This document shows, piece by piece, positions 62,663-64,000 of a stretch of 64,000 nucleotides of DNA (position 1 is the stretch's first letter; each line of letters starts with the position of its first letter). The notes beneath the pieces are model-generated. The model ran no database searches, had not been told where the DNA came from, and worked only from the letters and a program-made list of their open reading frames with translations. Location: NCBI GenBank assembly GCA_963920665.1, contig OY987273.1, positions 15,874,501-15,938,500 on the forward strand, read 5' to 3'. This stretch comes from Straminergon stramineum (lineage: Eukaryota; Streptophyta; Bryopsida; Hypnales; Calliergonaceae). Both the position numbers and the translations under genes were made by a program.

Positions 62663-64000
62663 TGTGGCGATGTGAAACTTTAATTTTTTTGGCTTACCTA
62701 GTAAAACTAACCAGAAACCCAGAAGTAGGTATCTGGATCTAGCTAAGGAACCATAGATAGCTAAAATAGAGAAGGAAAATGAAATAGTGGAGGGATTTAC
62801 TTGAATCCGGTCCTAGTAGAAGAATGGATGAGAACGGATGTCCAACTGGATAGGGAATGGACCGGATATCGTGGAGGAACCCGATCCGGAGTAGGTCATG
62901 ATGAGGTGACAGGGGTCCAATGACTATATAAGGGCTAGCCTACCCAATTGAACCTCTTCTACATTTTTCGCTTGTCTTAGCGCTCTCCATGCTCTAAGCT
63001 CCCTACTCTCATCAAAGACTTAGCTTTCCGTGTTGGGTCTGCGTGAGAGTGTTTTTATTCGAGAGTTGTGTTGTTATTGTCTTGATTTTCGGTTGAGATC
63101 GGAGAGAGAAAGTAAGGAACAAGACGTGCAGCTAGGAGAGAGTGAGGTAGAATTAGAAAAGGGTTCTGAGTGCGCATCCATGTCGATGCTGCAGCTTAGG
63201 AGAAGTAGAGGCAGACACGCTAGTATGTCCTCGATGGAGGTGAAGCTTTGGAAGGTGATTCCGGTTATTCCCTCTACCGAACTAGCCTAGTTCCAACTCA
63301 TGGAGGATTTGACTTCCATGGGTTGCTTGGGGTTTGCAGAAAAACACTAAGGCTTCAAAGAGGAAGTTATGGTGAGGGAACGAGTTCCAGGGTGCTGTCA
63401 ACCCAAAGGATGGCTACACTGTAGAGGATTGCATAGATGAGCGCCACTATTGACTTCTGCAATTCCTCGTCCCGATCTTGCACCCGGAAAAACCATCGAG
63501 GGTGACAATCTCCTTTGCAAATACCATCTTCAACGCCTTGAGAGGAGACCGGAGAGTCGACTAGGCCCGGATCATTTCCGATCTGGTCACCCAACTCGTA
63601 GGTAGAGTTGGAAAGAATAGGGCCACTCTCGTGTGTCCCTACCTCATCCATCTCTACCATTCCCATCAGCTCCTAAGCGTTGGAGAGGAGAAGGTGTGGA
63701 GGGCTCAGGAAGTCCTCTTGAAGTATGGAGAATTGGAAACGAATGACAAAGTTTAATCTGGTTCCGATTCTAGGGAGGATAGTGAGTCAAAGGAGGACGA
63801 GCCGGTGATGCCATTGATCAAGCAACAAAAGATGACACCTCACAAGCGAGGGACGCCACCCAATTATGATACCTTGGCCTTGAACAAGAGACCGAAGGTT
63901 GAGAAGACCGTGTTAGAGGAATCGGATCCCGATGATCTGTTCAATCCTCTTGTCAAAATCTTATGCGACGTGAGAGCGGATTGGGAACTAAAGAGAAGGA
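62663..64000 (+). mobile_element. TG...CA gag-like element, copy E, continues beyond the window
   Basis: Starts TGTGGCGATGTGAAAC, like copy D. A TATATAAG box is at about 62,925; the reading frame is on plus from about 63,090: VQLGESEVELEKGSE, KVIPVIPSTELA, then SRVTISFANTIFNAL, CPYLIHLYHSHQLLS and, at the window edge, VEKTVLEESDPDDLF. Stops at about 63,289 and later. Inserted into the Cys/His domain of the cargo gene; the left flank CATAG should recur at its far end. Confidence 0.75.

Larger units (their letters stand above)
49283..64000 (-). mobile_element. second giant hAT transposon copy, reversed and broken by insertions (element 2, partial)
   Basis: Begins with CAAGGTTGACAGG, equivalent to the right end of element 1 reversed. 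Moving rightward it repeats that element in mirror order: GTCCG-rich terminus, kinase 3' region, kinase-like gene (minus), promoter cluster, shared spacer (53,041-53,869), then a Cys/His-domain gene (minus) where element 1 has the Gly/Ser/Tyr-rich gene. Its transposase side is outside the window. At least 14.7 kb, including roughly 11 kb of later insertions. Confidence 0.8.

Overview
The window is nuclear DNA of a land plant. It is AT-rich and dominated by transposable elements, with one intact seven-exon plant gene of the LisH-CTLH-CRA (RanBPM-like) type, plant-type CACTA ends and degenerate phosphatase and transposase relics. The repeat style suggests a large genome, possibly a gymnosperm, but that is a guess and not shown by the sequence.

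The main discovery is a giant cargo-carrying hAT transposon. Bases 344-18,598 (18,255 bp) are bounded by short inverted termini (CAGGGTTGAC at the left; GTCAACCCTA at the right) and an 8-bp duplication with one mismatch (CTAGGAAT/CTAAGAAT). Joining the two flanks rebuilds a host repeat whose uninterrupted paralogue lies just outside the element at about 18,737-18,834. Inside are four outward-facing genes: a BED/DUF659/hAT-dimerisation transposase (minus), a Cys/His-domain plus coiled-coil plus RING-H2 gene (minus), a gene with the same Cys/His domain fused to a Gly/Ser/Tyr-rich tail (plus), and a protein-kinase-like gene (plus). Each gene start, and each element end, carries a 120-560 bp GC-rich cluster of CGGAC/GTCCG motifs. 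All four genes carry in-frame stops, mostly of the kind C-to-T change produces, so this copy is dead but well preserved.

Bases 18,599-49,282 are host territory: degraded phosphatase and Tc1/mariner remnants, a 1.05-kb CACTA element, several CACTA-like miniature elements (one only 34 bp), TTAA-flanked inverted-repeat elements, a fold-back element, microsatellites, a TG...CA element with an ATAGG target duplication (39,226-42,751), and the intact LisH-CTLH-CRA gene (31,217-34,583).

From 49,283 to the window end lies a second giant hAT copy in the opposite orientation. It repeats the terminus, the kinase gene with its promoter and 3' region, the spacer, and then a gene with the Cys/His domain at the syntenic position but with a different C-terminus. 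It has been shattered by later insertions: an LTR-like unit (53,870-55,186), its inverted partial copy (58,416-58,860), and three members of the TG...CA gag-like family (55,187-58,415; 59,164-61,854; 62,663 onward). Its far end and its transposase, if present, lie beyond the window.
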